Of a stretch of 64,000 nucleotides of DNA, positions 11,329 to 22,750 are shown piece by piece. The stretch is taken from positions 11,282,515 through 11,346,514 of the forward strand of contig CM046297.1 in assembly GCA_025267735.1 (NCBI GenBank), in the 5' to 3' direction. The notes beneath the pieces are model-generated. The model was not told the DNA's origin. It made no database searches and saw only the letters and a program-made list of their open reading frames with translations. Positions within the stretch are counted from its first letter, which is position 1. The number at the start of each line of letters is the position of its first letter. The translations under genes were made by a program, and so were the position numbers. This stretch comes from Mactra quadrangularis. Lineage: Eukaryota > Mollusca > Bivalvia > Venerida > Mactridae.

Positions 11329-11422
11329 TGTATTTTACAGCGACAGACCGACTAATAGATGATTGTCTCTGTATATTACATTGTTAAGTTTTATATAGGC
11401 CTAAATGTCAGTGGCGTATTCC

Positions 11423-11668
11423 TTACCCCCGCTGATTTAAAATTCAATTATGTTCTGTTCGTTAATCCTCGTACATAGATACCGATACCTTTTATTATCA
11501 ATAGTGAATACAGGAACACTATTGTGATAATTTAAAACATAGATACCGATACCTTTTATTATCAATAGTGAATACAGGAACACTATTGTGATAATTTAAA
11601 ACATAGATACCGATACCTTTTATTATCAATAGTGAATACAGGAACACTATAGTGATAATTTAAATCAG
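11423..11668. repeat. Three tandem 64-bp units with internal hairpin, between inverted ends
   Basis: The unit starting CATAGATACCGATACC at 11474, 11538 and 11602 repeats with period 64 and very few differences. Each unit contains TTATCAATAGTG and CACTATTGTGATAA, an inverted pair able to form a stem. Outside the array, CCGCTGATTTAAA (11429-11441) and TTTAAATCAGTAGGGT (11660-11673) form an inverted pair, so the array may be the core of a small MITE. Confidence 0.8.
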
Positions 11669-11760
11669 TAGGGTCAATGAATGCACCGCCAATGAGAGTA
11701 GAATATAATTTAACTATAAAAGGTGTTGGATTTCCAGTTCTTATTGAATAAATACATAAA

Positions 11761-12064
11761 CCGGGTCGATAGCGCAGTTGGTAGCGCGCTGGGATTTGGA
11801 ATCTCGTGCCCGAGGGGGAGCGTGTTCAAATCTCACCCGGGAAGGTTATATCCTTCCATGAAAATTTGACAATAATGTCGATTTTTCTTCATTGATTAGA
11901 TAATATGGAAAAGTTTCCGACCTTGTGGAAGGGTAGGTGAGTACTGGTTATAGACAAGGATCCAGGAAAGATTGGTTAGGTTCGCTTGACGCCGTAAAAT
12001 GACCTAAATTGTGTTGACACGGCGTTAAATCTAGTAAAAATAAAAAAAATAATAAATAAATAAT
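11761..12064 (+). repeat. SINE-A, copy 1
   Basis: The tRNA-like head has A box TAGCGCAGTTGG and a B box decayed to GTTCAAATC. The body contains CAATAATGTCGATTTT, GGAAGGGTAGGTGAGTACTGG and GACGCCGTAAAATGACC, followed by GGCGTTAAATC and an A-rich tail. It is one of six copies in the window. Confidence 0.85.
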
Positions 12065-12165
12065 CACAGAAACTCATCACTTTAAATACATTTTATTATT
12101 ATATATTCATTACAATGATGTGAATACATTTCAATATAAACTATAACAAACAAATAATTGAATAT

Positions 12166-12414
12166 TCAAGAACAATGAACACATAATTTTGACTTTAAAG
12201 CGTGATTATTTCGTTCATTTTGACCGAACATATTGTCAATTGTTTTGCAATTGTTTGTTGCAGCGCACTTACAGGAACATGAAGTGTATACCAATGAACC
12301 AGCGCTAGTAGTCAAGTAGATTTTTAATTGTATTAAACATTTATATAATATATCAAAAATCGTTGAAATAACAAAAAATGTACATACTTCAAACTTCGGT
12401 GATTTTATTAACAA
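12166..12414 (-). CDS. Possible Cys-rich C-terminal exon, unidentified
   Basis: The minus strand is open to a TGA at 12166. The last ~45 residues are Cys-rich (SCSCKCAATNNC, then LCVHCS at the end), and AATAAA lies downstream on the same strand near 12092-12087. The upstream part is hydrophobic (TFFVISTIFDILY). A possible acceptor TTGACTACTAG precedes GCTGGTTCATTGG near 12306. I recognise no family. It could be the last exon of a secreted or membrane protein, or a chance open frame, and no upstream exon was found. Confidence 0.25.
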   Translation of the reverse strand: MLIKSPKFEVCTFFVISTIFDILYKCLIQLKIYLTTSAGSLVYTSCSCKCAATNNCKTIDNMFGQNERNNHALKSKLCVHCS

Positions 12415-12525
12415 GCCTTAGTGCTAGGTTTATAGACGTCGTGCTGAACTATTGTTAATGTTTATTTAACTGTCAGTAATCATTACATTAACCCCGCTGA
12501 TTTAAATACGCAATACAGAACATTC

Positions 12526-12872
12526 GGAACACCTTCGACCTTTCATGAATTAATAATCTCAGAAGGATTCGTGGGGGTCTTCACTGGATTTTGGTGATTT
12601 TACTACCTACGCGAGGCGAAGAACGTAACGGTTTCACAAAATAGTTCTTGTAGTATACACACAGATCTTTGTCTAAACATATTTATTTGTTTGATATTTA
12701 ATTAAATATTGTTCATCGGTATCATTGAAATGTATGATATTAAATTTACAGACTAAAAGCGAAACGTCAGTCATCGCTTAACCAATCATGTATTTGTTTA
12801 CATAGTTTCAAAATGGCGCCTAAATATGTCCGAGGTTAGTCGTGTAGCGAATGGCCGAGGAGTTCCGAATGA
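12526..12872. mobile_element. Degenerate copy of the ATTCGGAACTCC foldback family
   Basis: The left end ACATTCGGAACACCTTCG and right end GGCCGAGGAGTTCCGAATG are inverted. The right third, with ATGGCGCCTAAATATGTCCGAGG, matches the copies at 8641 and 58497. The centre is unrelated or decayed. Confidence 0.6.
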
Positions 12873-14735
12873 CAACAGAACTGTTTACTTACAATCGATA
12901 AAATAGCTATGAACGGTGAATATCGAGCATTTATCGATTATTTAGATCATCGATGTTAATGTTTTCGCAACTGACTGTAGAACAAAATTTTACAACAAAA
13001 TGTATATTGACGTGTCCAAAAAAACAAAACAAGATGCTCTTTGTGGTCCTGATATGACAGTTAAAGTATCACAGTAAAAACCAGGAGAAACAAATAAACA
13101 TACGTACATATATATTGTATATATAATCATATGTAGCCTACCAAAACAGTGATCCTGTACTACACGGCATCTGGAACGCAGAGGGGTTTGTGTTCGAAGC
13201 GTTCCTGTAAGAGGGCTATGGCTTTCAGAGTCCATAGGCAAGAACCTTACTTGTGTAGAGATGTTCTGCTTTTTTGTATATCTAATGAACAAATAATACG
13301 TATTGAATAATTACATTAATACACCGAAGGATGGTAAATAGCAATTTTAAAGTTAATAGAAGACGAATAGATGAACTGAGACTATCAAATGTTGGTACAC
13401 TGCATGGATGTAGATGTACGTTTCTCTTGAATAAATGGACACCAGTCTTACTCTTTATATACTCAAGATCATTTCAAAATGGATTTATTATGACTTTTTT
13501 AGATTTTGTCTTCAATAAATATACTAAACTTTCTTCACTATTTGATTTTACCAGAGATATTCTGAAACCCCCCCCCCGTAAATAATACATTGCGTATGCC
13601 ATATTTCACGCAGGTTGTAAAAGTCTATTATCAAATAAACAGAACAATAAAATGCAGCAGCAATATCAGTGAATATTTTAATATCAAAATAATTCAATAA
13701 TAAGCGATAAAACTTGAAAACGTCAGCACTCCATAAAATTAGATATTTTCACTCGTAAATATTGAATGCCTCAAGTGAAACTGAAAGTTAGATTTATTCA
13801 GTGAGCTTTAGAACACGTAAATTTTCATAATTCAAACAATTGGTCTATAAATTGTAATTAAGTTAGATTATTTTATTTTACATAGTTATTTCTTACATTT
13901 ATTATCAGGCTCTAACAAAACTTTAATTTTTTTTCAAAGACAATGGGCATGTCATGTTAATACGAAAACAATCTGTTGGTTAGAAAGCCGACATACTTCA
14001 TATTTTAGTCTAAAAAGGCAATAACAACTCAAACCTTTACATCGAATCATATGAACACAATTTTCTTTTTTAAAACACATCTCGACCAATGATTCCTCTT
14101 TTTCGTCCAAATCGCCCAAAATTCTCCATTGCATGTTAAAGCCCTACTCACCAAATCACTCAAATTTTAATGGCAATCACACACATATAGAAAAAGTGCA
14201 ACCTGCAGGTAACTTACACATTTATGTCTGATCTAAAATCCCATCATTTTGAACTTATGTACGCACTTATAACACATCTTTATCACAGTTCAAGGGTATA
14301 AAGTCAAGCGATCACTTAGTATAAGTAAACAAACACTTGTTTGTCGTCAATTTCTTGAACCAGGCAAAATTAATAATCGAATAAAACAAGTGTTTTTTTT
14401 TCCTTGAAAATGCTCACAAGAGCCAGTAAATTGTATTGTTCACTTTGAATCATTAGCAATTTATTTAAAAATTATATTCCATCTTTTTGCGTGGTGGTTT
14501 AATAGATTAAAATTTGATAAAACTTCACCTCGGCAAATTTGGGTCACAGGTAAGTAGCAGTTATTTTATGTGCAATGTCACGTCAATCAATAACTTGTCT
14601 GGAAAGAGACATCAGCGAAAAACAAGTGTATGTTTCACCTAATCAGCAGTTGTTGTAGATCACGTGACTATGGACCCTGACTTTATACAAATATTACCCA
14701 TAATTCATAGAGAATCACTCAGAACTCTCTGACTA
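12873..14735. other. Long AT-rich stretch without a supported gene
   Basis: Several short open frames occur (12990-13292 minus, 13331-13585 plus, 13952-14134 minus), but none has splice-site support, a recognised domain or a paralogue. A run of 11 C lies at 13569-13579. Confidence 0.35.
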
Positions 14736-14952
14736 TCACAAATGTGCAATGCCCGAATCACTGTTTGAAGTACGAATCTGGTGTTGTGACAGTGTCATCA
14801 CGTTTGTCTTAGTGTTTTTATTCCAAGTTTCTTCGTCTACTAGACAAGTTCTATATTTAGCTTTAATAAGATTTAGAACAATTCGACGTTCTATTACACG
14901 TTCTCTTGTTTCCATGACTTCAACTTTTCTCAGATATTTCATTCGCCGTTTC
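14736..14952 (-). CDS. Probable terminal exon of an unidentified gene, basic tail
   Basis: On the minus strand a good acceptor (CTTTTTTATTTCAG) is followed at 14952 by an open frame to a TGA at 14738-14736. It encodes about 71 residues, entered after one nucleotide of a split codon. The product begins KRRMKYLRKVEVMETRERV, very basic and probably helical, contains a CLVDEETW stretch, and ends with a Ser-rich SNSDSGIAHL. That composition suits a cytoplasmic tail next to a membrane or a C-terminal coiled coil, but I do not recognise the family. A TTTATT (AATAAA on the minus strand) lies about 270 bp downstream, near 14460. The opposite strand is also open here; I prefer the minus strand because of the acceptor. 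No upstream exon was identified. Confidence 0.45.
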
Positions 14953-14989
14953 CTGAAATAAAAAAGATTATTTGTACTTTTGTGGAAAT

Positions 14990-15205
14990 ATAGAAGCAGT
15001 GGTCCCTTGGTAAAAAGTGCGCTTTAGGGATTGAGAGGCCCCGGCTCGATCCCCACTAGGGGCACTGCTTATTTCTTTGATCAAGAAATTAATCTTAAAA
15101 TGTTCAAATCCACCCAGGTTTATAAAAATGGGTAATGTGCGGTATCACCTGCCTGAAGGTGGTTTTAACAATCAAGGGTCATCGTACAACATTGCAAAGT
15201 CAGCA
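14990..15205 (+). repeat. SINE-D, tRNA-derived SINE, copy 1
   Basis: The head AGCAGTGGTCCCTTGGTAAA has a B box GGCTCGATCCCC, then CACTAGGGGCACTGCTTATTT. The same head and linker occur at 18289 and 57523. The body has CCACCCAGGTTTATAAAAATGG and TCGTACAACATTGCAAAGTC. Confidence 0.75.
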
Positions 15206-15244
15206 GAACATGTATAAGAAAGCAGACCTTAACTGCACGGCAAC

Positions 15245-15545
15245 GCTTTCATTATTCTATAACAATAGAATATTAGCCATGTATGAATAATAATTGTGTT
15301 AACAAGCATGAATTTAAGCAACTCAATGGACGAAATTGCGTACCGTAAACGAAATAATTGTAAATAGGTACTCAGACGGTGGTAATAACCTAAGCAGTAA
15401 ATAACTCCTAAAATACAATTACTGATCACGAGAGATACTAAACTGATAACAATTATTGATTAGTAAACTTCGTGGCCAAAACACCGTTGTATTAGATCTT
15501 CTCCAGGGACATTGTAATGTATTTATATTTAAGTACGGAATCTCC
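15245..15545 (-). repeat. Repeat linked to SINE-B, copy 1 (inverted partner at 22985-23245)
   Basis: The reverse complement matches 22985-23245, including ACCACCGTCTGAGTACC and CTCGTGATCAGTAATTG. In both places a SINE-B with the same unusual TTAGTAAGGCTAAAT variant lies directly beside it, so SINE and flank were copied together. The open frame at 15229-15429 lies inside this repeat and is not a gene. Confidence 0.7.
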
Positions 15546-15579
15546 TAACAAGTCGAACCGTTATGTCTCTTTTTAAGGT

Positions 15580-15918
15580 TCGGGGTTAACACCGTAGCAT
15601 CACATTGTATCCAGTATCAATCTATGTAGGTAACAACACTGGTACGGTGGTCAGTCTACCTACTCCTCGTTTTTAGTAAGGCTAAATCGCTGGATTTAGC
15701 TGTTAATCTGTCACTAAGCGCATAAGCCCGTTAACTACTGACACCTGCCATGCATGGTTAGCGAAAGTAGGGAAAATGGCAGTAGAAATTATTTCATTTC
15801 CAAGCTCCAGGAATGCATGCACCGCCATGGAATCGAATCCACTATCAGTAGACCTGTCCCGCCTGCGATCCCTCAATCAGTAGACCATCCTGCTATCGAC
15901 AGAGCTAACAGGGAGGGC
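15580..15918 (-). repeat. SINE-B, diverged copy
   Basis: The tail GGGGTTAACACCGTAGCATC and body TGGATTTAGCTGTTAATC are recognisable. The tRNA-like head (complement near 15890-15910) is decayed and includes a duplicated GATCAGTAGACC word. Confidence 0.7.
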
Positions 15919-16386
15919 ACATGATGCTTCATGATCTATAAAAGTTTACTATCGTCAATAAGTAACAAGCTCTCTAAGTAGCAATTTCATCATTTCAGAA
16001 CAAGTGATAATTCTTTGATTTAAGTTTTTCTCCTTATGTGCCTTATTTACAAGGTTCAAATAATCAGATTTTCAAATAAATATTCAAGTAATCAGTTCGT
16101 AAAAAATCTCCTGTGAAATGAGCACTATCTTGTGCCAAATTTGTGCTTGTTTCAATTACAATTATTAACTGACGATTCTTTATATGGTTTCCCTCAAATT
16201 CTTATTCCCATAAGTCGAAGTCGACATACTGTTCACAAAAAAGCAAAGCTACATGAACCTAAGCTACATCCCGAATAGCTAAAGCAAACATTGTCTTTTT
16301 GAAGCCATCATTGTTTAAGTGTCACTAATGACTCTAATTGTATAATTGCAAAATATATTCCTTAGTCATAACTTGTGTCACGACTT

Positions 16387-16665
16387 TTAACCCGGGTCGG
16401 TAGCGCAGTTGGTAGCGCGCCGGGATTTGGAATCTCGTGCCCGATGAGGTGTAGGTTCGAATCCCACCCGGGGAGGTTATACCCTTCCATGAAAATTTGA
16501 CAATAATGTCGATTTTCCTCCATTGATTAGATAATATGGAGAATTTTCCGGCCTTGTGGAAGGGTAGGTGAGTATTTGTTATAGACAATGGAAAGCTATG
16601 TTAGGTGCGCTGGACGCCGTAAATGACCTAAATTGTGTTGACACGGCGTTAAATCCAGTAAAAAA
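16387..16665 (+). repeat. SINE-A, copy 2, with 12-bp target-site duplication
   Basis: Intact A box (TAGCGCAGTTGGTAGCGCGC) and B box (GGTTCGAATCCC). Perfect direct repeats GTGTCACGACTT flank it at 16375-16386 and 16666-16677. The good match to the other copies and intact duplication suggest a fairly recent insertion. Confidence 0.9.
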
Positions 16666-16851
16666 GTGTCACGACTTATCTTATATATTTTGTCAATTGT
16701 GTGTAATGAGCCTCAAAAGAGAAGGAACCTTGGTATTAAAGTTAAGTTAGACACAGTTTCAGTATAATAGATATCAATCATGTTTTAGAAAACATCAACA
16801 TGATATTTGGGAAGTTCTGTATTCACCACCTTGCTGACATTGATTACGTTT

Positions 16852-16905
16852 TGTTGGGTTTAACATCTTATTACACATCTTATAGATCATGCCATTGATA
16901 ACAAG
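16852..16905 (-). repeat. SINE-B tail fragment
   Basis: TTTTGTTGGGTTTAACATC followed by ACACATCTTATAGATCATG is the 3' tail of SINE-B in reverse, without the rest. Confidence 0.5.
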
Positions 16906-17499
16906 GCTGTGGCGCCATAAAATAGATAAACGCCAGAATTCTTGCTATAATTGATGAAAATGTTAAAGAGCGGGGTGTAAGAATTCACCACAATGTCTCA
17001 ATGACAGAAACACATGCCTTTAATCGATGTATGCTTTAGCTGTTCAGGATGACGACTTAACGTTTTATGACAGACAGCCTTAAGATTCATAATAAGAAAA
17101 ATACTTTGCCACAAGTTTCATTAAACATCAAAATAATGAAACATGTATAGCTCGTCTAGGATAGCATGAGACATTGTTTACATAAAATATAGTTTAGTTT
17201 TGTCTCATCTAGTTTATCCTTTGCACCTTGCAATCATGGATTTTTGGGGCATTTGACCAGATTCCCCATCGACCATTTGGCTGCCGTTCTACCAACAATC
17301 CATTATCTCTCATTCACTATTTTTTACAGTTGAAAATTCACTTGTTTTGTTGTTGTTGTCGTTTTTAAAATACTATGAGCACTTAATTGATCACAAATTT
17401 TTAGTTTTATATTATTCTTCAGTTTATGTTTTTTTATTTTATCATCTTTTAATCATTTTCATTTTCGTTTTCATTTAAAATCGTTTTTCCTAATTATGC

Positions 17500-17580
17500 A
17501 TATGATTGTAAAGCGCTTTTGAACATCTATTCAGTATGAAAAGAGCGCTATACAATTGCGGTATATAATAATAATATAAT
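17500..17580 (+). repeat. 3' end of a LINE (GCGCTATA... type)
   Basis: TTGTAAAGCGCTTTTGAAC and GAGCGCTATACAATTGCGG followed by TATAATAATAATA is the terminal hairpin-plus-microsatellite arrangement of CR1/L2-like LINE 3' ends. A weaker relative is at 62725-62760. No coding part could be joined to it. Confidence 0.45.
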
Positions 17581-17724
17581 CATATACGATCTTAACGTCA
17601 TCTTCTTTCCGGTTATTTGCGTATGTTTATAGACAGTCAATTTGTTCTTTATAGCTTAAAAATAAACTCATTTAAATTGTACATGTACTAGTTCACATGG
17701 ATTGTATAAAAATTGCCATCAAAC

Positions 17725-18245
17725 ATTAAAGCCACTATATCAAGATATATTCATTAACAGTAGACTTGAAAACTGTTTTACAATCATGAAGTTATCAAAA
17801 TATGGCATACATTAAAGACACAATTAAAAGTTCAAACCATTCTGCTTTCTTAATTTGAGTTTGTCAAAGTGTCAAATTCTTAAAAAAGTGGGATACTTTT
17901 ATAAGAGCACACTATATTCATTTAATTCATACCTGATCCAAAATAGTTTAAAAGCTTAATTATGTTATTCTGTGTAATTTTCTTCTCTAATAAGACTTCA
18001 TCTTTAACATACTGTGATCAAAAATATTGTTTCGAGTATTGACATTCGAATTCTATACTTTCGGTTTCTATCTACTTTCACTTTTAAATACAATAAATAA
18101 CATGAACATATCTAAGCACTATTAGCATTTATCTGAAAACAATCTTATTCATAAGAGGTGATTGAAATAGATAAATATCTATTTTCTTTGCAGTAAAAAA
18201 AAATGTTACTTTTGATATACGGGCTTTAAACTTCCTTATGAAATT
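17725..18245 (-). repeat. Unclassified ~520-bp dispersed repeat, copy 2
   Basis: Reverse-complement partner of 4345-4865, with a few small indels. Confidence 0.7.
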
Positions 18246-18288
18246 TTGAACATCTTGATTGTGATTTGTATATATTTTATTAAAGGAG

Positions 18289-18500
18289 CAGTGATTCGTT
18301 GGTAGAACGAGCACTTAGGGATCAAGATGTCCCGGGTTTGAACCCTACTAGTTTAGGCATTAGGGGCACTGCTTATTTCCTTGAGCAGAACTGTATCTAC
18401 AGTCGTTTCACGCCACTCAGGTGTAAATTGGTACTGTGAGTGATCGCCTACTATCTGGTGATTTTAATGATTAGGGGTTTCTATGTGCAAAGTCGGCTGA
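18289..18500 (+). repeat. SINE-D, copy 2
   Basis: Head GGAGCAGTGATTCGTTGGTA, B box GGTTTGAACCC, an 18-bp insert in the linker, then GGGGCACTGCTTATTTCC and a body with CACTCAGGTGTAAATTGG. It abuts the repeat F copy that follows. Confidence 0.75.
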
Positions 18501-18503
18501 CCA

Positions 18504-18896
18504 TCAATCTGATTAAAACCCGATCTAAAATTTCCGCTCGCATACTCGCTAATTTAGATCTGGCCTTTTTCAAACGAAGGTCACGTTCAGGTGACCTTTT
18601 CTCATCATAATATTCACGACGTAGTTGTTATGATACGTAACTTGTTTACATCGTCTACGTCACGCAATTTGAAATGAGCCGTCCAATCGCAGACTGTAAA
18701 TAATACCGCTGTTAAATTAGCATGCAAACCTTGGTCTAAAAATAGAAATTACGAAATCAAAACTTGATTATTGGTGTTTTCGTCTAGATGAAAGCTACGC
18801 ATTGATTGGTCGACACAAAGTTCATCTCGACGTGACCTTCCACGGAGACAGTAGAGATCCTGTGCGACAACGCTCTACAGGATATCTGTTTACGGA
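18504..18896 (+). repeat. Repeat F, copy 2
   Basis: Nearly full-length match to 7929-8326 with mostly single-base differences. It ends CTACAGGATATCTGTTTACGG. Confidence 0.8.
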
Positions 18897-19154
18897 TATT
18901 GGCTGACCATGTTTATAGAAGCAGGCTTCAAACCACATTTTAATTCATACTAACCTGTGGTAACAGCAGAAGTTAGCTACTAGACCAGCTAAGCAGACGG
19001 CAGTTATTATTACGTACGGTAACCATAGTAACGACGACACTGTTTTATTGTCGCTATCAGTAGATGTCACATTAAGATAAGACGTCATCTATCATCAGAA
19101 GATAAAATGTAAACATTTCTTCTGTACCTGAAAATATACAAACATATGTTTTAT

Positions 19155-19430
19155 TTGGTTTAACGCCGTGTCAACACATTTTGGTTATTTCACGGACAGA
19201 GCACCGCAATTAACATAACTTTCCTGGACCCTTGTCTATAACCAGCACTCACCTACCCTTCCACAAGGACGGAAATTTCTCCATATACCTTATTAATGGA
19301 GGAAAATTGACATTATTGTCCAATTTTTATGGAAGGGTATTACCTCCTCGGGTGGAACTCGAGACGGTACCACCTTCGGGGCATAAGATTCGAAATCCTG
19401 GCGCGCTGCCAATTGTGCTAACGACCTGGG
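19155..19430 (-). repeat. SINE-A, diverged copy
   Basis: The tail GGTTTAACGCCGTGTCAAC and body CTCACCTACCCTTCCACAAG match SINE-A in reverse. The B-box region (19355-19385) and A box carry several substitutions. Confidence 0.75.
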
Positions 19431-19964
19431 TAATACAATCATACAGAGAACGGTTGCATCGATGGAAAACATGTTTAGGTTTGATTTAATGCCATCTTTA
19501 AGTACCACATATGTCCATTTAGACGATTATTTCATCTACTACATTCTTATACCCCGTTTTACAAAAAGGAGTCTGAAAAAATATCATATGCGATAGTAAT
19601 AACACAGGCTTGCTTAACAGCCAAAACAGCAAAGAGGGAATGCTTTAAAGTTTTTAACTTGTTCAAATAATAGACTCCACAAACAAGTAACAAAAAAACG
19701 AGAGTCGAAGAGATTTCTGCCAACTTTCATTGTAATTATATCCGCTCAAGAAATTAAGGATGACACAGTTAACCATGCTCAAGGTTAATATCAAGCTCTC
19801 CACAGGCCGCAGTATAGTATGTTGGTTCGCGCCAATTAAAATGTAAGACTTGATTGTGAATGTTTCCAATACAAGGCAATATCATTTGTATGAAATAATG
19901 TTCAACTCATTAATATGCATCAAGATTTGCATAACTATATTAATTTAAATAATATGTTCATGAC

Positions 19965-20125
19965 ACTTTTAGGCAATTTGTTAACAAAGCCCTTGAACTT
20001 TCAGTCAATTTGTAAAATGCCTAGAAATTTTCAGGAATTTAACAAAATGCCTGACTCATTTAGGCAATTTACAAAATGATGCATGATTTTTTTTACAAAT
20101 TGCCTAAATATACAAATTGCCAATA
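19965..20125. repeat. Cluster of AGGCAATTTGT / ACAAATTGCCT words
   Basis: TTTTAGGCAATTTG on the left and ACAAATTGCCTAAATA on the right are inverted. Between them the related words AAAATGCCTA, AAATGCCTGA and TTTAGGCAATTTAC occur. This could be a small foldback element with internal repeats. Confidence 0.5.
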
Positions 20126-21598
20126 ACATATATATATACAATGAGGATAATCTTCAATTTACTCGTATAAGGTACAACATTATATATCTAAGCTATGAGT
20201 AAGACATTAAGGGTAACAAATAAGTCCCAAGTAAAAGAAACAAATTTTATATAACTAACTAAGTAGGGCCTTTATAAACTTTTACATCGATAGACATGCA
20301 TGTAGAAATACTTGTGGGAGTAATTTCCTGTCTATGCATATTAAATACACTGTTTAACATTTTGTAAGTATTGTTGAAGAATAAGTAGCAACATGGAAGT
20401 AATGATGGGGATTACCATTGTGGATAATTAAAGTATTTAGTGTCGTCTTTACATTGTTTACTACTTGAAAACCTTTTATCAATAAAATATTATACGCATT
20501 CACTTTCAAGTTTACAAATTCAAAACGTGGAAAAAATATTTAGCTATTAGTGACGATTATTTTTTACAATAAACAATTTAATGTTTCACGAAGAATTTAT
20601 ATTAACATTTTACTTATTTTGGTATGAAATAGTAAGCTTCTGAGATATAACGAAGATCTTCCAATATACATAAGTAGAAATAACTACTCTATGAACGATG
20701 AGCAGGTGAAATACACCTCAAAAAGGAAATAAGTTTAGGCATAAGTGAAAAGACAAGCTTATGATTAATGTCAAATTGTCATGAATAATCACGAACATCC
20801 TATAATGGCAAAACATCTTAATACTGTTTTTTTTTAAAGTTAATGAAATTGTAATATTCTATTCGCCCACTATGAAACACCTTATGACACCTGTGGCTCA
20901 AAGAAAATCAATTACCTTGACATTATTTATGTAAATCTAAAGGATTGAACGTGATAAATGTTCGCCTTCATTCTATAAATAGAAGGTGAAGATATCACCT
21001 CTATACTAAGACGCACAACCGTCCCAAAATTCGGCGTTTGGTACGCAACAGAATATAGTGCGGCGCAGGAAGACAAAATCGTTGGATTTTTTCGTTTTTT
21101 TACAAAACCGTAGTTGAAATGTAATATAAATGATCACTTATAGCTACAGGAATATAAATCTATATAAACAAAGTACTTTTAAACCTCTATAGGTATAGGT
21201 GAATAGTTAAACCGTGTATTCTACTTTCGATTTCAAACGTCTGTGTAAAGAATGACAGATGTAAACACGTCATGATGAAGATTTAACTACCGGTTAAAAA
21301 GTTTAATTTAATAAGGATAGTTGGTTGGATAGTCAAATTTTATTGAGTAGACACAAAATTCATACTCTATTTGTTCAGTATTCTTGAAGGAGGAAATTGT
21401 TAGAATGTAAACATCGCCGCGTGTTTTCAGGTAAATAAACAGTTTACCCATGATGCGCGGCGTCCCCGTACAAAGGTCAGTCAGACCGTTTGTGTACAGA
21501 ATGGTTCGCCGTAGACATCATACTGCATTAGTTATCATCGTTAAGAAATACAACATTAACTTAAAATTAATAGATATGTCAGATTAAACTTTCAAATC
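20126..21598. other. AT-rich stretch without a supported gene
   Basis: No gene or repeat was recognised. A short hairpin (GAAGGTGAAGATATCACCT) follows a TATA-like TCTATAAATAG at 20974-21000. A GC-richer patch (21420-21540, GATGCGCGGCGTCCCCG) is unexplained. Confidence 0.35.
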
Positions 21599-22116
21599 AA
21601 AATTTCAAATTCAAATTTCAAATTTCAAAAAGCTATGTTTTGAAAAATAATTATAATGAACATGGTTTAGGAGGCTTTAGGATATCAGATGCTGAATTAT
21701 ATAAATGTGTTGCATTCATGAAGTTTTTTCCCATTTTATCACAAACCATTCATATATATATGTATTAAAAATAATGATTCTACAAAAATAATCATCAAAC
21801 TTCAAGAATTGTAGTAAAATTCTTTTGTCTCCAAACTTTTGGTGGGTACTGTATACAAAGAATCTCAAAATTTCAAATCCTTGTACTTTAATATTTGTGA
21901 CATTGACATTAATGACTACAGCTCTGAACAATTTATAAGATGACACTTTCAACCCAACCCTAATTGAAACCTTAAGCTGATTATAACAATTGAAAACATC
22001 AGACTTGCTACTCGTGGTTGGCATTTTAATAACTATTTCAAAATCATTTTCGCATAGTCCAATCATAGAAATAACATGCATACTATAAAGAGAATTATTC
22101 ATAGAGAACAAGGTAT

Positions 22117-22258
22117 GGGGTTAAATTCTCCGTATGATTGTCTTCGTAGAAAAAATAAAACGGGATTCAAAGTATGATATCAAATATCACCATCACATTG
22201 AATCGATTTAAAGTTTTGTATATGGACCACCGGCTAGCTCAGTTGGTTGCATGCAAGT
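22117..22258 (+). repeat. Direct repeat around a SINE-B, left arm
   Basis: This segment, from CTCCGTATGATTGTCTTCG to CCACCGGCTAGCTCAGTTGG, is repeated at 22613-22750. The arm ends in a SINE-B tRNA-like head cut off after the A box. The two arms flank the SINE-B at 22279-22588. Confidence 0.75.
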
Positions 22259-22278
22259 TTACTAATCGATGGTTCGTG

Positions 22279-22588
22279 GTTTGTTTGTTTGTTGTGTTTA
22301 ACGCCGTAGCAACGCATTATATAGGTCATATAACGGCAGTCAGTCAACCTACTCACTCCTCCTGGAAAGACTAAATCTCTGGATTTAGCTGTTAGCCAAC
22401 TACTAAGCGCATACTTTCGTCAGTGACTGACAACTGCCTTACATAATTAAAAATCACTGGTAGGAAGGAGAATGGCTGTAGAAATAATTTGATGACCAAG
22501 CTCCATGAAAGTATGTTCCGCCCGGGAATCTAACCAATGACCCCTCGATCAGTAGACTTGCGTGCTACCAATTGAGCTAGCCGGGCGG
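22279..22588 (-). repeat. SINE-B, full copy
   Basis: Strong match to the copy at 11015, from the tail TTTAACGCCGTAGCAACGC to the head complement GAGCTAGCCGGGCGGCG. Confidence 0.85.
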
Positions 22589-22612
22589 CGAATGAGGAAG
22601 GTATATGGTATT

Positions 22613-22750
22613 AGATTCTCAGTATGACTGTCTTCGTAAAAAATGAAACGGAATTCAAAGTATGATATCAAATAACAACATCACATTGAATTGATTTATT
22701 TGAGTTTCGTATATAAGCCACCGGCTAGCTCAGTTGGTAGCATGCAAGTG
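22613..22750 (+). repeat. Direct repeat around a SINE-B, right arm
   Basis: Second arm of the repeat described at 22117. Here the tRNA-like head continues into the rest of a plus-strand SINE-B. Confidence 0.75.

Noticed and set aside
11761..11850. Possible functional tRNA genes at SINE heads (also 16387, 46107, 11300, 29300, 51647)
   Set aside because: They have A and B boxes but poor cloverleaf pairing after the head and continue directly into SINE bodies; treated as SINE promoters.
13952..14134. 60-codon minus-strand frame MQWRILGDLDEKEESL
   Set aside because: Start region looks protein-like but no acceptor, donor or relative was found; insufficient support.
15229..15429. 66-codon frame MISNCILGVIYCLGYYHR
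   Set aside because: Lies in a repeat also present at 22985-23245, where the frame is not kept.
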